Positions 1 through 11,259 of a DNA stretch of 64,000 nt are shown here, one piece after another. The position numbers and the translations under genes were made by a program. Origin of the DNA: Bicyclus anynana (Eukaryota; Arthropoda; Insecta; Lepidoptera; Nymphalidae). Under the pieces are notes generated by a model, which searched no databases, had not been told where the DNA came from, and saw only the letters and a program-made list of their open reading frames with translations. Location of the stretch: positions 13,106,250-13,170,249 of the forward strand of contig NC_069102.1 of NCBI RefSeq assembly GCF_947172395.1, read 5' to 3'. How positions within the stretch are numbered: position 1 is the stretch's first letter; each line of letters opens with the position of its first letter.

Positions 1-791
1 TATTACTAATATCTTTGTTATTTGTGTGTTTATGTTTATAGTTTATGTATTAAAAAATGTCACATTTAATGTAAGGAAGCTAAAACTGTATGAATTTTCA
101 TCTAATTACGACAAAAGATTTTTAATAGATTTTGAAATTTTATAATCTCATTTATTTTGCAAATATCCAGACAATCTTTGCTTTTTATGTACAAAAATTA
201 GTTAACATTGACCTTATATACCCGAATATATCATCAGTATGTATATATTCAAACATAGTCATCATTCCCATTCTATCATGTTTGAATTTTTGCGTAACTT
301 TTACCGTTTACGCAGAGCACGCAAGAGAAGTTCTAAAAAGGGATACATTTCCCGTTTTTGTCATATTTTTCACTGATGCTCCGCTCTTTTTAACCGAATA
401 CCGACAACTCGGCTATTCAAATGCGAACCAATAAGTACTGAGATTAACGTTCTCAACTAAACAAACAAACAATAATACATATTAATATGTTTTATAGATG
501 AGCTTGTCCTTATCCAATACCTTCTAAAGTCACCTCTTACTTCTTCAACTTCGCCTAAACAAACCCTAATGTTTACCATTATACTGTTGTTACAAAGTTC
601 ATCTATTTCAATTATGCTTACTTTACAAACACTTTTGAAAGTGATTGTTTGCCTCGAAATTCGTCTATTAAATACCGAACAAAAAAAGGCAAACATTTCT
701 AATCTAACAAGAGAAAATTTTCATAAATCAAATCCAGAATATCGTTAAGGATACAATTTTAACAAACCGCTTCAGATAAAAAATCAATTAC
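1..791. other. Intron of the minus-strand NRF gene, no feature recognised
   Basis: AT-rich DNA left of the last visible minus exon. Short ORFs of 79-100 codons are present but none resembles the expected next NRF exon or a transposon protein. The next exon should lie beyond base 1. Confidence 0.5.
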
Positions 792-3289
792 CTCCACCAT
801 CTTAGAACTATGATCGTCGGTATTATCTTCCAAGAAAAACGGTGTGTCTCCGCTTTCACCAGTGTGATGTAAGTCAACAGCAACCCGGTCATGAAAAAGA
901 AGTATTGGACGATGTTCATGCCGCTGAAAGTTATCCGCAGGACGGCGGATTCGTATGCCTAAAAAACATTTTACTGATACAGTTTAGTATACAAATTTGA
1001 TCTCAGCAATAGTAAACAGAATTTTAATTACTATAATTTATTTGTCTTTTGTGCAAAAGAAAGTAGAGCCAATTGGGTTCTGAATTTTTTACCTTTTCAA
1101 AAGTATGTGGATCAGCAGTAAAAGCTGAACCAATCATCAGGCCAACGTGTGCGTGCACTATGAAGAAAGAGGCCAATGTGCTGTAAAACAATAACAGCAA
1201 TTATAAGGATAGATGACAGACAACTTATCCAGCAAATATCTTGCATTCCTTCACTTTTGTGAAGGAATGCATTACGGGAACCATGACTTTACTTGGGATA
1301 AAAAGCAGCCTTTGTGTTATTCCAGAGTAAAATCTGTTTTCTATCAATTCGATAAACAGGCGCGTGCTGACCGTCTCTAGTTTGACAGAAAGGTAAATGA
1401 GATTTTGATTCTGTGATCGGCTTGGACGGGATACACAAAACAATAGATGCTTCAATATTTTAGGTGAATCCATGTAGCCATTAATGATTTTATAAAAGAA
1501 AACCATATCTAGCATTTTGCATATTTTTTTAAGGACATATCCCTGTAAGATTGTATTAGGTACTTACCGAAAAGCATGGGCAGACTTAAAAATACTCATA
1601 CGAGGATCGCTCTGGTCTATCGCAGTCAATTGTTTGTAGTTTTCAGGGACAGAGAAACACGCTATAAAAGTCTTTCCTGAGATTTCTGCAAATAAGTGAA
1701 TCACAGTAATTAAAAATTACAGTATGAAGGTAAAATTTGAACTAATAAAGTTTTTATTGCTTTTAGATAAAGTGCCATACTTTGAATCGATGCCGTAATA
1801 ATCAATGTTCAAGTTTTTTTTCATTTTTTTTACTCCCTACAAGTTATCCCTTGATTACAATCCCACCTGCTGGTAAAGAATGATGCAATCTAAGATGGAA
1901 GCGGGCTAACTTGTTAAGAGTAGGATGAAACCCACACTCCTTTCGGTTTCTACACGACATCGTACCGGAAAATAAATAAATAAATCACTTGGCGGTACGT
2001 CTTCGTCGGTAGGGTGGTAGCTAGCCACGGCCGAAGCCTCCCACCAGCCAAAAATTATGTACAAAAAGAATGTGCTTGGCTAAGGAGCTAAGGTATATTA
2101 AGAAAACACAACAAAAGGCGTATTAAAAGAGAACTCGCTAACTGCGAACAAAAAATAACAAATTCAAGTTATTTTTTGACAACATAGTGTATTATGGAAA
2201 CGGCCTTATATACAAGGCCTGTAAAATTGACCCGCTTACCTTTCTTCTGATTTTTGTCAACCTCACAAAAGCTTCCGATCAAGGCAAGCATGAGTAAAGT
2301 AACAAATACTCCAAGAAAAACATAATCGTAGAAGTCTATATGTAGTTGGTTCTTATCTGATTTTTTGTCACAATTCTTGTTATATACTCTCGCAGATAAA
2401 CCATACTTTTTGATCATGGTTTCGTTGAGGCATCCCTCGAGGACCACCGCTAGGTCCCTGTTTATATCTAAGCCGGAATTCCTGGCATAGTTTTTACAGG
2501 TCTGCGTAACACAGATTCCTCTGTCTAGTTTCGTATAATTATAATGTTTTAATGCATGATCGGAGTACTCCTGAAATTGCATGGAAATTTCATTTGTTAA
2601 ACATAATAATTTGATAACAAAAAAGCTCGCAGGCACATATAATTATTTTTGATGAAGCTATTTCTGAGTAAATACAAGTACACAGATAAAAAAGGGTAAA
2701 TTTTATTACAGAGGCACAATAGAAAAAAAAATGTATAATTTTTAGTAAACATTATTTTCTTAAAATTATGAAAGTCGGAAAATTTATAAGACGGAGGTCC
2801 TGGGTTCGATCCCCGGCTGGGCCAATTGAGGTTTGCTTAATTAGTCCAGGTCTGGCTGATGGGAGGCTTCGGCCGTGGCTAGTTACCACCCTACCGACAA
2901 AGACGTACCGCCAAGCGATTTAGCGTTCCGGTACGGTGTCGTGTAGAAACCGAAAGAGGTGTGGATTTTCATCCTCCTCCTAGCAAGTTAGTCCGCTTCC
3001 ATCTTAGATTGCATCATCACTTACCATCAGGTGAGATTGTAATTAAGGGCTAACTTGTTAAGAATAAAAATAAAAAGTCCTACATAACGAAATGGTTAGT
3101 TTTAACTTTGTATTAGGTTTAAATCTATAATTACATAATTAAAACATACCCGTATAAGCGTATAAAGTTTACTATTTGAATAATTATAAAGTTCTAAGTG
3201 AGCCACGCAGTAAATCCCACCAGACTCTTCCATGCACTTCTCATAGTTTTCCAGATCAGAAAGCCGAGGCAGCTTTTCATATTCCGTTT
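792..3289 (-). CDS. NRF-6-like (nose resistant to fluoxetine) membrane acyltransferase, partial, 5 exons
   Basis: Exons on the minus strand, 5' to 3': 3289-3150, 2570-2240, 1685-1568, 1180-1093, 958-792. All are bounded by AG/GT and stay in phase. They encode about 281 residues: an N-terminal extracellular NRF domain (TEYEKLPRLSDLENYEKCM, then a Cys-bearing ..GICVTQTCKNYA.. stretch), one hydrophobic segment (DYVFLGVFVTLLMLALIGSF), then the start of an acyltransferase-3 domain (FIVHAHVGL; FFFMTGLLLTY; IIPTIIVLRWWR). Four of the five exon lengths (140, 331, 88, 167 nt) equal those of the complete paralogue at 33673-50216; the other is 118 against 115 nt. The family consists of multi-pass membrane proteins; nematode NRF-6 acts in lipid or drug transport, and the insect substrate is not known to me. 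The 3' exons must lie left of base 1. The signal-peptide exon, expected to the right of 3289, was not found. Confidence 0.85.
1225..1515 (-). mobile_element. Non-LTR retrotransposon (Jockey/CR1-like) RT C-terminal remnant
   Basis: The minus frame reads LDMVFFYKIINGYMDSPKIL followed by a Ser/Arg-rich stretch and ..RLFIELIENRF. This is the pattern of the conserved tail after the RT domain in CR1/Jockey-type LINEs (D-x-V-F-L-Y-K-I-I-N-G). It sits in an intron of the minus NRF gene and has no RT domain. Confidence 0.5.
1823..2050 (-). mobile_element. SINE alpha, 5'-truncated
   Basis: Runs from the poly(T)/ACAAGTT end through the conserved GGTGGTAGCTAGCCACGGCC block to CCACCAGCCA. The tRNA-like head is missing. 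AATAAATAAATAAA replaces part of the body. Confidence 0.9.
2782..3076 (+). mobile_element. SINE alpha, nearly full, head truncated
   Basis: Starts inside the tRNA-like head (ACGGAGGTCCTGGGTTCGAT, with the box B motif) and continues through the body to GGGCTAACTTGTTAAGAAT and an A-rich tail. It lies in the intron between NRF minus exons 3150-3289 and 2240-2570. Confidence 0.92.
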
Positions 3290-3414
3290 CTGGAAAAGTG
3301 AATTTTCTCTTTCAGTACCTATAGACTACAAGCCCTTGAAAAAAAATTACCTGTGAAATGAACCAACGTTAATAACGCTTAGAAGGCTGTTACTATATCA
3401 GAAAATAACTCTGA

Positions 3415-3440
3415 GAAGAAGAAGAAGAAGAAGAAGAAAC
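3415..3440 (+). repeat. (GAA)n/(AAG)n microsatellite
   Basis: Eight or more GAA-type triplets (gaagaagaagaag...). Confidence 0.85.
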
Positions 3441-3540
3441 CAGAGGCTACAGCAGCGTGGTGGGTCTAAGCTTCATATTTCTTCTACTATAAGAAGGGAG
3501 ACGTGACCCAGTAGTCGGCCGATATCTAAAAATAAATATG

Positions 3541-3670
3541 ACCAATTCTCCCATTCCCCTCCAACTAGTCAGGAAAGACTTTATTAGGGGTGGGTACGAC
3601 AATAGACCAACGGGGCGGGGATCGAACCACCACCCCTTGGTGACGAATTCGACCGTTGAGCTATTGAGAC
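3541..3670 (-). mobile_element. SINE gamma (third tRNA-headed family)
   Basis: The reverse complement contains a tRNA-like head with GAGCTCAACGGT (box A-like) and GGTTCGATCCCCGCC (box B), followed by the GTCGTACCCACCCC body. The same unit is at 15889-16009, and a weaker copy at 6840-6922. Confidence 0.75.
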
Positions 3671-3989
3671 TCTAATTTGAAGTTGTTAGCACAAAACTCG
3701 CCATTCAAATGATATATAACTCCAAAACATTGTCCAAAACACAAGAAAACGAGATAAAAACACAATTTACACATTCTGTTTTAATTAAAAAATAAAAAGC
3801 AAGTACATAATAAACGTCTTTATGTACTTGTCACTTGGCTTACATTAACTATTCTTGACATTCGATTCTTTAATATATACCTAGTATACCTATATTTTAA
3901 CTTACAATGTTTGTCTTGTAGCAGAGGTTCTCAAACTTTTTTTCTCGTAGACCACTTTCAAATATAACTGGTTCCGTTGGACCCAGTTT

Positions 3990-4080
3990 CGCTTCCATCT
4001 TAGATTGTATCGTCACTTACCATCAGGTGCGATTGTAGTCAAGGGCTAACTTGTAGAGAATAAAAAAAAATAAAAAAAAT
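3990..4080 (+). mobile_element. SINE alpha 3' tail fragment
   Basis: Only the 3' end (GCTTCCATCTTAGATTG ... GGGCTAACTTGTAGAGAATA) and the A-rich tail are present. Confidence 0.85.
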
Positions 4081-4349
4081 CACCCTGCTAAATTTCTATC
4101 CAAAACTTGACAATTAACGTGATTAGATTAATCTATGGAAATTATTGATGCAGCTGAATCAACAGCCACCAAGAAATAACAGTTTTCAAAAAAAAAGCGA
4201 GAATTGATTACCTAGTTAATTAATTGATTGTGCTGTGAGTGGATGACAGAAAGTAAATTCCAGGCAAAAAGTTCTTTCAGTCAACTTCGATTTATGATTT
4301 CTACTCACAGCACAAAGAAGCAATCAAATTACAATTATTTTATTTAGAA

Positions 4350-4541
4350 CTAGCTGACGGCGCGCGGTTTCGCCCGCGTGGTTCCTGTGCCTGTAGGAAT
4401 ACGAGGATAATATATAGCTTATAAGCCTTCTTTGATAAATGGGCTATCTAACACAGAAATAATTTTTCATATCAGACCAGTGATTAGCGCGTTCAATCAA
4501 TCAAACAAACAAACTCTTCAGCTTTATAATAATAGTATAGA
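4350..4541 (-). mobile_element. Non-autonomous Helitron, short form
   Basis: On the minus strand it begins TCTATACTATTATTATAAAG and ends with GCGCGC-type palindromic DNA then CTAG, flanked by T. It has the family body (CCCGCGTGGTTCC; gggctatctaacac; GAACGCGCTAATC). Copies are at 31800-32031 and 38244-38430, with a partial at 16149-16232. Confidence 0.8.
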
Positions 4542-4775
4542 TTCGGTATGAATCCAGATAAATTTTCGTTGACGCCCGCTTACGAATCGTGAACCCAAAT
4601 TTTTATGTCACATCAACGTGACCCCCGCCGAGTCCTCCGAAGACCTCTGGGGGACCACCACTTTGGGAATCGATGTCTTGGAGTCTGAAAAAGCCAGAAT
4701 ATACCTACCTTATTTTAAGAAGGTTGAGGTTAAGGAAGGTTTGTCAGGTTATTGCCCTATTATGTAGTCTATAGA

Positions 4776-4905
4776 CTAGCGGACGCCCGCGACTTCGTCC
4801 GCGTGAGATTTGATGTAAACTTTTTATCCCAACAACACCCCCTTCAATTAATATTTTAGTATGTTTTAGTTCAATAAATAGTCCACTAATTATTTTATAA
4901 ACACA
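4776..4905 (-). mobile_element. Helitron 3'-end fragment
   Basis: CTAG plus the hairpin-forming GCGGACGCCCGCGACTTCGT end, then ordinary AT-rich DNA. It directly abuts the large Helitron starting at 4906. Confidence 0.6.
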
Positions 4906-6254
4906 CTAGCGGACGCCCGCGACTTCGTCCGCGTAAAAATTGATGTAAACTTCTCTACCTCTACGTTATCCTGCTCGTAAACCTACCCAACCCTACCCTA
5001 CCCTACCCCTACCTTACTCCTACCCTACCGCTAACGCTAACCCTTCATTCCCCCCACCTTACCCTACCCTAACCCTACCCGTAACCTATCCATACCCTAT
5101 CCTACCCTACCCCTAATCTACCCCTACCCTACCCCTACCTTATTCCTACCCTACCGCTAACCCTAACCCTTCCCTACCCCTACCTTATTCCTACCCTAAC
5201 CCTACCCTACCCGTACCCTACCCCTACCCCTACCCTACCCCTATCCTACTCCTCCCCTACCCTATACGTTCCATATCCTTCCCTTACCTCTACCTTTCCC
5301 CTACCCTACACTACCCCTACCTTATCCGTACCCTACCCTACCCTACCCTACACTTTCCCTAAATTACCCCTACCCTACCTCTATCCTACCCCTTCCCTAC
5401 CTCTATCTTATCCCTACCCTCAGCAAAATTGGTCCAGCCTTTTGTGCGTGGTGCAATGACAAAAAGACTATAATTTCCCAAGCGACTTCTATGCTAATAC
5501 TATAAAGAGGTAAAGTTTGTGTGGTTGTCGGGGGTAATCTCTGGATCTACTGGACCGATTTGGAAAATTCTTTTACCAATAGAAAGCTACATTATTTGCG
5601 AGCGTCATAGGCTATGTTTGGTCCTCATATTCATACGGGAACGGGAACCACGTAATTGAAACCGCGGGGCGTCAAATAGCGGCATTTCTGCGACTTTCAG
5701 AAATTTTGTATTATCTCCGAAACTATATAACTAATTAACATACTGTAAAGGGCAAATCTTATCTCTATAATATCCTTGTGATTATTAAATAATTTATTTT
5801 GATAAGGATTTAAGTTTAGTTGTGTAAATAATGACGTAAACCTTAGTTTAAAATTTAAATAATTTATTAAAGTACTAAAGGTACTATATCTGCTAAAATA
5901 TAAAAGATAGATATATGGTGTCGCGGACTTTTTTGTAGAACTTTTAAAGGTTCAAAAAGCCTCCATACATTTATTTCAGTTATACGCAATGGTTGAGGCA
6001 GCGCACGCGAATAAGTAAGTTTTTCGGTCTGACCTGTAAGAGAAAACCCGCGATATCTCAGTAGTTATATATAATATAAATATAAAATATAGCCTATAGC
6101 ACTCCCCGATAACGTAGCATTCTATTGGTGAAAGAATTTTTAAAATCGGTCCAGTAGTTCCGAAGATTACCCCATTTCAAAAAATTGTTACAAACTTACA
6201 AACTTACAAACTTACAAACTTACAAACTTTACCTCTTTATAATATTAGTATAGA
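4906..6254 (-). mobile_element. Composite Helitron copy 1 (1349 bp) with internal CCTACCC array
   Basis: The right border on the minus strand is A|TCTATACTAATATTATAAAGAG; the left border is CTAG after the GCGGAC/GTCCGC hairpin. Inside are an irregular (CCCTA/CCTAC)n tract, a second Helitron-type 5' end in plus orientation (near 5495) running to GGGGCGTCAAATAG (near 5690), then about 560 bp more. A 10-bp repeat (ACAAACTT) lies at 6187-6230. The same architecture is found at 60747-61965. Confidence 0.82.
4975..5425. repeat. Irregular CCTACCC/CCCTAACCC array
   Basis: About 450 bp of degenerate CCCTACC, CCCTAACC and CCCCTACC units inside the composite Helitron. The minus strand has many GGGTAGGG runs and is G-quadruplex competent by inspection. 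The arthropod telomere repeat would be CCTAA, so this is not a plain telomeric tract. Confidence 0.9.
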
Positions 6255-6839
6255 TAACTCATGACATGAATGATTTATTTTTAAAAAAATTCAACCCCTT
6301 TTTAACCCTTCACAGACGGAGAGTCCGGGAACCCCATGCCTTCATTATTATATAAAAGCTGAAAGTTTGTCAGGTCATGCTCCTATCATAAGTAAATACG
6401 GTAGCCAGGTAAGGAGTTTGGACCTGCTGGCTTTGGGAGGTAGCAGGTTTTAAGGATCCAGCGCCTCAACCGTCTAAGTATAAAGTATATTTTTTTTAAA
6501 TATTTGTATCGGCTTATTATGAGAAATGATCCCCGTTTGCCAGACACTTGGCTTCATGGCAACCCTTCGCTAGAGACCCTTGAAGTTTTAAATTAATAAG
6601 TGTTTTTCGAAGACGACGGTCTGGGGTTTTTCGACTATTAGGGTAACATATTGAAAAATCTTGAATTAAAGAGGTATTTTATTATTTTTTTTATGGTTTT
6701 CAGGAAAAAAAAGGATTTTCGTTATTTTTTTTGTGGAACGTGTTGGGCCGAAATCGGTCTCCTAGAAGGCTTCTATTTCAGGATTCCCATTATTGCTATT
6801 TTTTTAAGAATATCTGCCATATTTCTCATCCTCTATTTA
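6255..6839. other. Intergenic, nothing recognised
   Basis: AT-rich DNA with a short plus ORF of low-complexity composition (6651-6920) that shows no domain and overlaps a SINE gamma remnant at its end. Confidence 0.5.
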
Positions 6840-6922
6840 GTGGGAAGGAGTAGGTACGACAATAGATCAACGGGCCGGGATCGAATCCATGACCCATCGG
6901 TGTTGACTGGCGCCTATTGAGG
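6840..6922 (-). mobile_element. SINE gamma remnant
   Basis: The reverse complement matches the family head and start of body (TCGATCCCGGCCCGTTGATC then GTCGTACCTACTCC). It is degenerate across box A. Confidence 0.55.
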
Positions 6923-7436
6923 CACACAAGAAGCAGTCTGGAACTAGACTTGACGATTAATTTTACTTTTATATCGAATAATTAACGAATGGCTGTTTAC
7001 AATGTATATAACTAGGTACTCATAAACTTTAAGTATTTGAATTTATTATCTTACCTCATTATTTCATAATTCATAACTAACTGACTGTCAATAAGTTATA
7101 AAAATTATGTACCTACTTGTTCTATAAATAGAATAGTATTTATGCTGCCTTATCTCTAACTAGAGATCTCTTCCAGACAACTAATAAAGAAGCTAATACT
7201 AATGTACTTGACTGTTTTGACTTTTATTGTGTAGAATAGAATAGTCACGAAGACTACCTACTGATTAAAGGTCATAACTCATTGAATCACCCGGAGCCAG
7301 CTCACACCACCTCGTCGGTATTATTTTCTTTTTATTTTATTTATTTATATATAAGTTAGTATTCGTTTTCGATAGGTAATGAAAATAAAGAAAGAAAGAA
7401 AGAAAAAAGCTAAAGAGAATTATGCCACAAAAGACA
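6923..7436. other. Intergenic, AT-rich, nothing recognised
   Basis: No coding potential. There is a short (AAAG)n run near 7388-7412. Confidence 0.45.
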
Positions 7437-7531
7437 ATTTGTTCTATTAATCGTCAGGACAATATCCTGCGATGTGTGGCATAACCCAGTAAAGGGATCC
7501 AACTCAGCATAATGCTACATACTCTTTAAAT
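7437..7531 (+). mobile_element. Interspersed repeat W fragment
   Basis: Shares the CCTGCGATGTGTGGCATAAC and GGGATCCAACTCAGCATAAT blocks with 17470-17590, 43205-43430 and 48180-48465. It is probably the 3' region of a retroelement; the class is not assigned. Confidence 0.6.
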
Positions 7532-7554
7532 AAAAATTTGTTGTGGTGGATTGT

Positions 7555-7864
7555 CGGCCTCCGAGGCGCAGTGGAATACGTGGTAGATTTACAAGACGGA
7601 GGTCCTGGATTACAGGCTGGACCGATTAAGATTTTCTTAAATTGGTCCAGATCTGGCTGGCGGGAGACTTCAGCCGTGGCTTACCACCCTACCGGCAAAG
7701 ACGTACCCCAAGCAATTTAGCGTTCCGGTACGATGTCCTGTAGAAACCGAAAGATGTGTGGATTTTCATCCTCCTCTCAGTTAGCCCGCTTCCATCTTAG
7801 ATTGCATCATCACTGACATCAGGTGAGATTGTAGTCAAGGGCTAACTTGTAAAGAATAAAAAAA
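7555..7864 (+). mobile_element. SINE alpha, full-length
   Basis: Complete: head CGGCCTCCGAGGCGCAGTGG, degraded box B (CTGGATTACAGG), body, and tail GGGCTAACTTGTAAAGAATA plus A run. Confidence 0.92.
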
Positions 7865-8075
7865 GGTAGAACAAACCCTAATCACACGGACGTCACAGTC
7901 TGATGTCTCAGCTATTGGCAGGTGGTTCATCGATCATCACTAATGTATTTCTTAATCTTTGACCTGTGATCTCGAATTATAGTGTGTTTCCAACTGGCGC
8001 GAAGATCTCGCTATTTTATTATCTACGACGACGCCTTTTCGAAAAAATAGGTGTATTCTTTATTTCCCATTTCGT

Positions 8076-8345
8076 GAGCTCCAGTCTCCTCTCGAGAATG
8101 AGTGGGCTTAGACCAATAGTCCACCACACTGGCCCAATGCGGATTGGCAGACTTCACACACGCAGAGAATTAAGAAAATTCTCTGGTATGTAGGTTTCCT
8201 CACGATGTCTTCCGTTCACCGTTTGAGACACGTGATATTTAATGCACACAACTTAAAAGTTGGAGGTGCATGCCCCGGACCGGATTCGAAAACACACCCT
8301 CCGGAATCGGAGGCAGAGGTCATATTCACTGGGCTATCACGGCTT
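8076..8345 (-). mobile_element. SINE beta, nearly full-length
   Basis: Reverse complement: tRNA-like head GCCGTGATAGCCCAGTGAAT with box B region, then GTGTCTCAAACGGTGAACGG, GCCAATCCGCATTGGGCCAG, and the GAGGAGACTGGAGCTC tail. Confidence 0.9.
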
Positions 8346-8661
8346 TTGTTTGTGGTCCATCAATCATCATTAATGTATTTTTTGATCTTTGACCGGTGAT
8401 CTCGTATTATAGTGTGTTTCCAACTGGTATGAAGATCTCGCTATTTTATTATCTACTGACGACGCCCGTGCCTTTTCGAAAAAATTAAGTATAATCTTTC
8501 ATTCCCATTTCATTCACAACGATTTCTATAAAATGCATCATCTTCTAAAATTTAATAATCTTAGTCATCATAATCATAACATATTTGAAAATTTTTGTTG
8601 GGGGCATTATATAATCGATAAAGCTAAAAACATTTTTTTTTCGATTTTTGTATTCGGGCAT

Positions 8662-8946
8662 CACTCTGAAACTACTATATGAATTCAAATGAAACTTGGT
8701 GAAGGTTTTAGGATACTTTTTATTGTGAAAATAAAATGAGAAGGGGTTGAAATAGGGGTTGAAAGTTTGTATTGAAAGTCCTTCATTATTAGTGTTACAG
8801 TTTTAAAAATTCGTTCCTAAATCATGAAAAAAATACGAAATATAATGTAATTCAAAAATTTTTAAAATTCAACCCTTAAAGTGGTGAAATAGGGCTTGAA
8901 AGTTTACATTGATTTCCACGCGGACGAAGTCGCGGAGGTCCGCTAG
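8662..8946 (+). mobile_element. Helitron copy ending in CTAG
   Basis: Ends with CGCGGACGAAGTCGCGGAGG then TCCGCTAG, the family 3' terminus, after about 260 bp of helitron-type body. The 5' end is not resolved. Confidence 0.55.
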
Positions 8947-9281
8947 TAGTGAATAAGCCTGCTGGTTCGACAAAGCAAAGGTGGGTCGCTTGTGACGTTA
9001 TTTTTCCTGACGGTATTTTATAGCAATAGCGATGGAATACACAATAATATTTTAGCATCTATACTTGTAATAAAACCGTAACAGGTCCAATTCTGTACAT
9101 TTTTGTAAACTTGCAATGTTTTGTTGCCTGCGAAAGTCAAAATAACTAAACTATCAGCGAATGAATAATGTATTTTGCTATTTTACGCAAGCCTAAACGA
9201 CACCTACCCCTTTACTGCTACAAGTATCTCACCTGATGTTAAGTAACGATGCAGTCTTAATACGTAAAGCTCACTCTAGAA

Positions 9282-9592
9282 TGGCAGAGAATGAACTTGA
9301 GTGGAGTCACGCACTTGTGAACGTTGTGTATAGGGTTAAAGACGCCTTTGACAGTTAACAATCACTTGCCTTCCCGCCTATCCCAAGTAACCCAAAAAGA
9401 ATTACACAACAAGTATCAATGTGGACGGTTCGAATGCCACGAGCATAGTAAAGAAGACCGTACGACGAGCGCCTTATATCGCAAGTTGTTACCACCAACC
9501 GATCGCTACCCCTCTCTAACTCCCTTGGCACAAGCCAACACGAGATCGAGCGATGTCATATCCGTCTCAGGCTACTATTTCCTACACAAGTT
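9282..9592 (+). repeat. Interspersed repeat (copy 1)
   Basis: Shares blocks (GTGGAGTCACGCACTTGTGA; GACGTCATATCCGTC-like; ACTATTTCCTACAC) with 55630-55805. Class unknown. Confidence 0.6.
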
Positions 9593-9607
9593 TATTCTAC
9601 CCATACC

Positions 9608-9825
9608 TTTTTTTTATTCTTTACAAGTTAGCCCTTGACTACAATCTCACCTGATGGTAAGTGATGATGCAATCTACGATGGAAGCGGGCTAACTTGTTA
9701 GGAGGATGAAAATCCACACCACTTTCGGTTTCTACACGACATCGCACCGGAACGCTAAATCGTTTGGCGGTACGTCTTTGCCGGTAGGGTGGTAGCTAGC
9801 CACGGCCGAAGCCTCCCACCAGGCA
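9608..9825 (-). mobile_element. SINE alpha, 5'-truncated
   Basis: Runs from the poly(T) end to CCTCCCACCAGGCA; the tRNA head is absent. It is followed by a short imperfect palindrome (AACCTCTGACGGTTTCTACG region). Confidence 0.92.
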
Positions 9826-10049
9826 AATGTTATTTGACATTATGCGTAGAAACCTCTGACGGTTTCTACGCATAATGAGCATATACTCATAGTATCCTCA
9901 TATAGTATCCATGTAAGGACCCGCTAGAGGCGTGGCGGTGCTGGCACTAGGTGATCTAATGAGTTATGACCTTGAGACATCAATGGCCGGGTGCCTACGT
10001 AAAATTTCCGTGTTATTTTGCTCTATAGACACTACTCCTATAGTATTTT

Positions 10050-10220
10050 AATTGAGAACCGTTCAAAAAATTCAATTCAAAATTCATTTATTTCAAGTAG
10101 GCTCAGTTTACAAGCACTTTTGACACGTCAGTTGACTATTTGTAAAGATTCTACCACCGGTTCGGAAGGCAGGTTCTGCTGAGAAGATACCGGCAAGAAA
10201 CTCAACAGTTGCTCTTTTGA
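10050..10220 (-). mobile_element. LINE 3'-end fragment (non-LTR)
   Basis: The reverse complement resembles the end of 22150-22376 (CTGAGCCTACTTGAAATAAA, AAGTGCTTGTAAACT) and extends upstream to CAACTGTTGAGTTTCTTGCC, a sequence common in LINE ORF 3' ends. A related degenerate copy is at 44334-44676. Confidence 0.6.
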
Positions 10221-10535
10221 AACCGTGATAGCTCAGTGGACCTCAGATTACCTCTGCCTCCAATTCCGGTGGGTGTAGGTTTGAATCCAGTCAAGGGTCA
10301 ACCTCCAACTTCGTGTGTGCACTTTAAGAAATTAAATATTCGAGTCTCAAACAGTGACGGAAAAACATCGTGAGGAAACCTGCATACCTGTGATTTTTTT
10401 AATTCTTGCCGTGTGTGAGATCTGCCAATCCGCATTGGGCCAGCGTGGTCGACTATTTGGCCTAACCCCTCTCATTCTGAGAGGAGACTCGAGCTCGGCA
10501 GTGAGCCGAATATAGGTTAATAATGATTATGATAG
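10221..10535 (+). mobile_element. SINE beta, full-length
   Basis: Head ACCGTGATAGCTCAGTGG, box B GGTTTGAATCC, body and tail CAGTGAGCCGAATATAGGTT followed by AATGATTATGA. Confidence 0.92.
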
Positions 10536-10707
10536 TATTTGAAAGGGTCATTAATTTACTTAACTACATAAATAGGCCTGCAGATAATGTCAATTGCCAA
10601 GTATGGATTGTTTTCTCTGTTGTAAAGTACCAATTTGGTACTTCATAAAATTACGATCTAGCCTACATAAGTGACTAATTAGTGATTTAACCCAAACTTA
10701 TAATATA

Positions 10708-10999
10708 CTAGCGGATGCCCGCGACTTCCTTTCGTTTCCGCGTGAAACTCGATGTAAACTTTCAACCCCCTACCCTACCCTATCCTACCCTACCTCTACC
10801 TCTACCCCTACCCTACCCTACCCCTACCCTACCCTACCCCTAACTTACCCCTACCCTACCGCTACCTTTTCCTGAATTTTCTTTGCTATAAACCTCACGG
10901 AGCCCGAGACCTTTCCAACGAATGCAAAACCGTGGAAATCGGTTCGTGCGTTCTGGAGTTATAGCGTCATGAAAACCCGACTTATTTTTATATAGTAGA
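10708..10999 (-). mobile_element. Helitron copy with short CCTACCC array
   Basis: CTAG border and hairpin-type end (GCGGATGCCCGCGACTTC), a CCCTACCCTA array at 10768-10862, then a block ending TTTTTATATAGTAGAT. Confidence 0.65.
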
Positions 11000-11259
11000 T
11001 TAATATTATTCTAAGATCACTATATCTTATGAGTATTACGTCTTTAGGGGCTTGTTTTCTGTGCTTTAGGCCATTTTGTTAACGTGATCTTCCATATGGA
11101 GCACTGACCGGTTTTAATTCGTTTTGGCTAACAAAACTTATCATGACAAGTTTTTGTTAAAGACCTTCAAACTGCTAACGTAGGAGGAGAAGTCCAAATT
11201 ATTAATCGCTACTAATATTCTAAACGCGACAGTTTGTATGGATGTTTGTTACACTTTAA

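Noticed and set aside
132..434. 100-aa plus ORF at the left edge
   Set aside because: AT-rich hydrophobic composition with no family resemblance and no homologous exon; lies in an intron of the minus gene.
2782..2830. Possible tRNA gene with GGTTCGATCCC
   Set aside because: It is the head of a SINE alpha, recurs with the same downstream body many times, and cannot form a complete cloverleaf.
4975..5425. Interstitial telomere
   Set aside because: Units are CCCTACC/CCCTAACC and irregular, not the arthropod CCTAA repeat, and the tract lies within Helitron borders with a second copy elsewhere.
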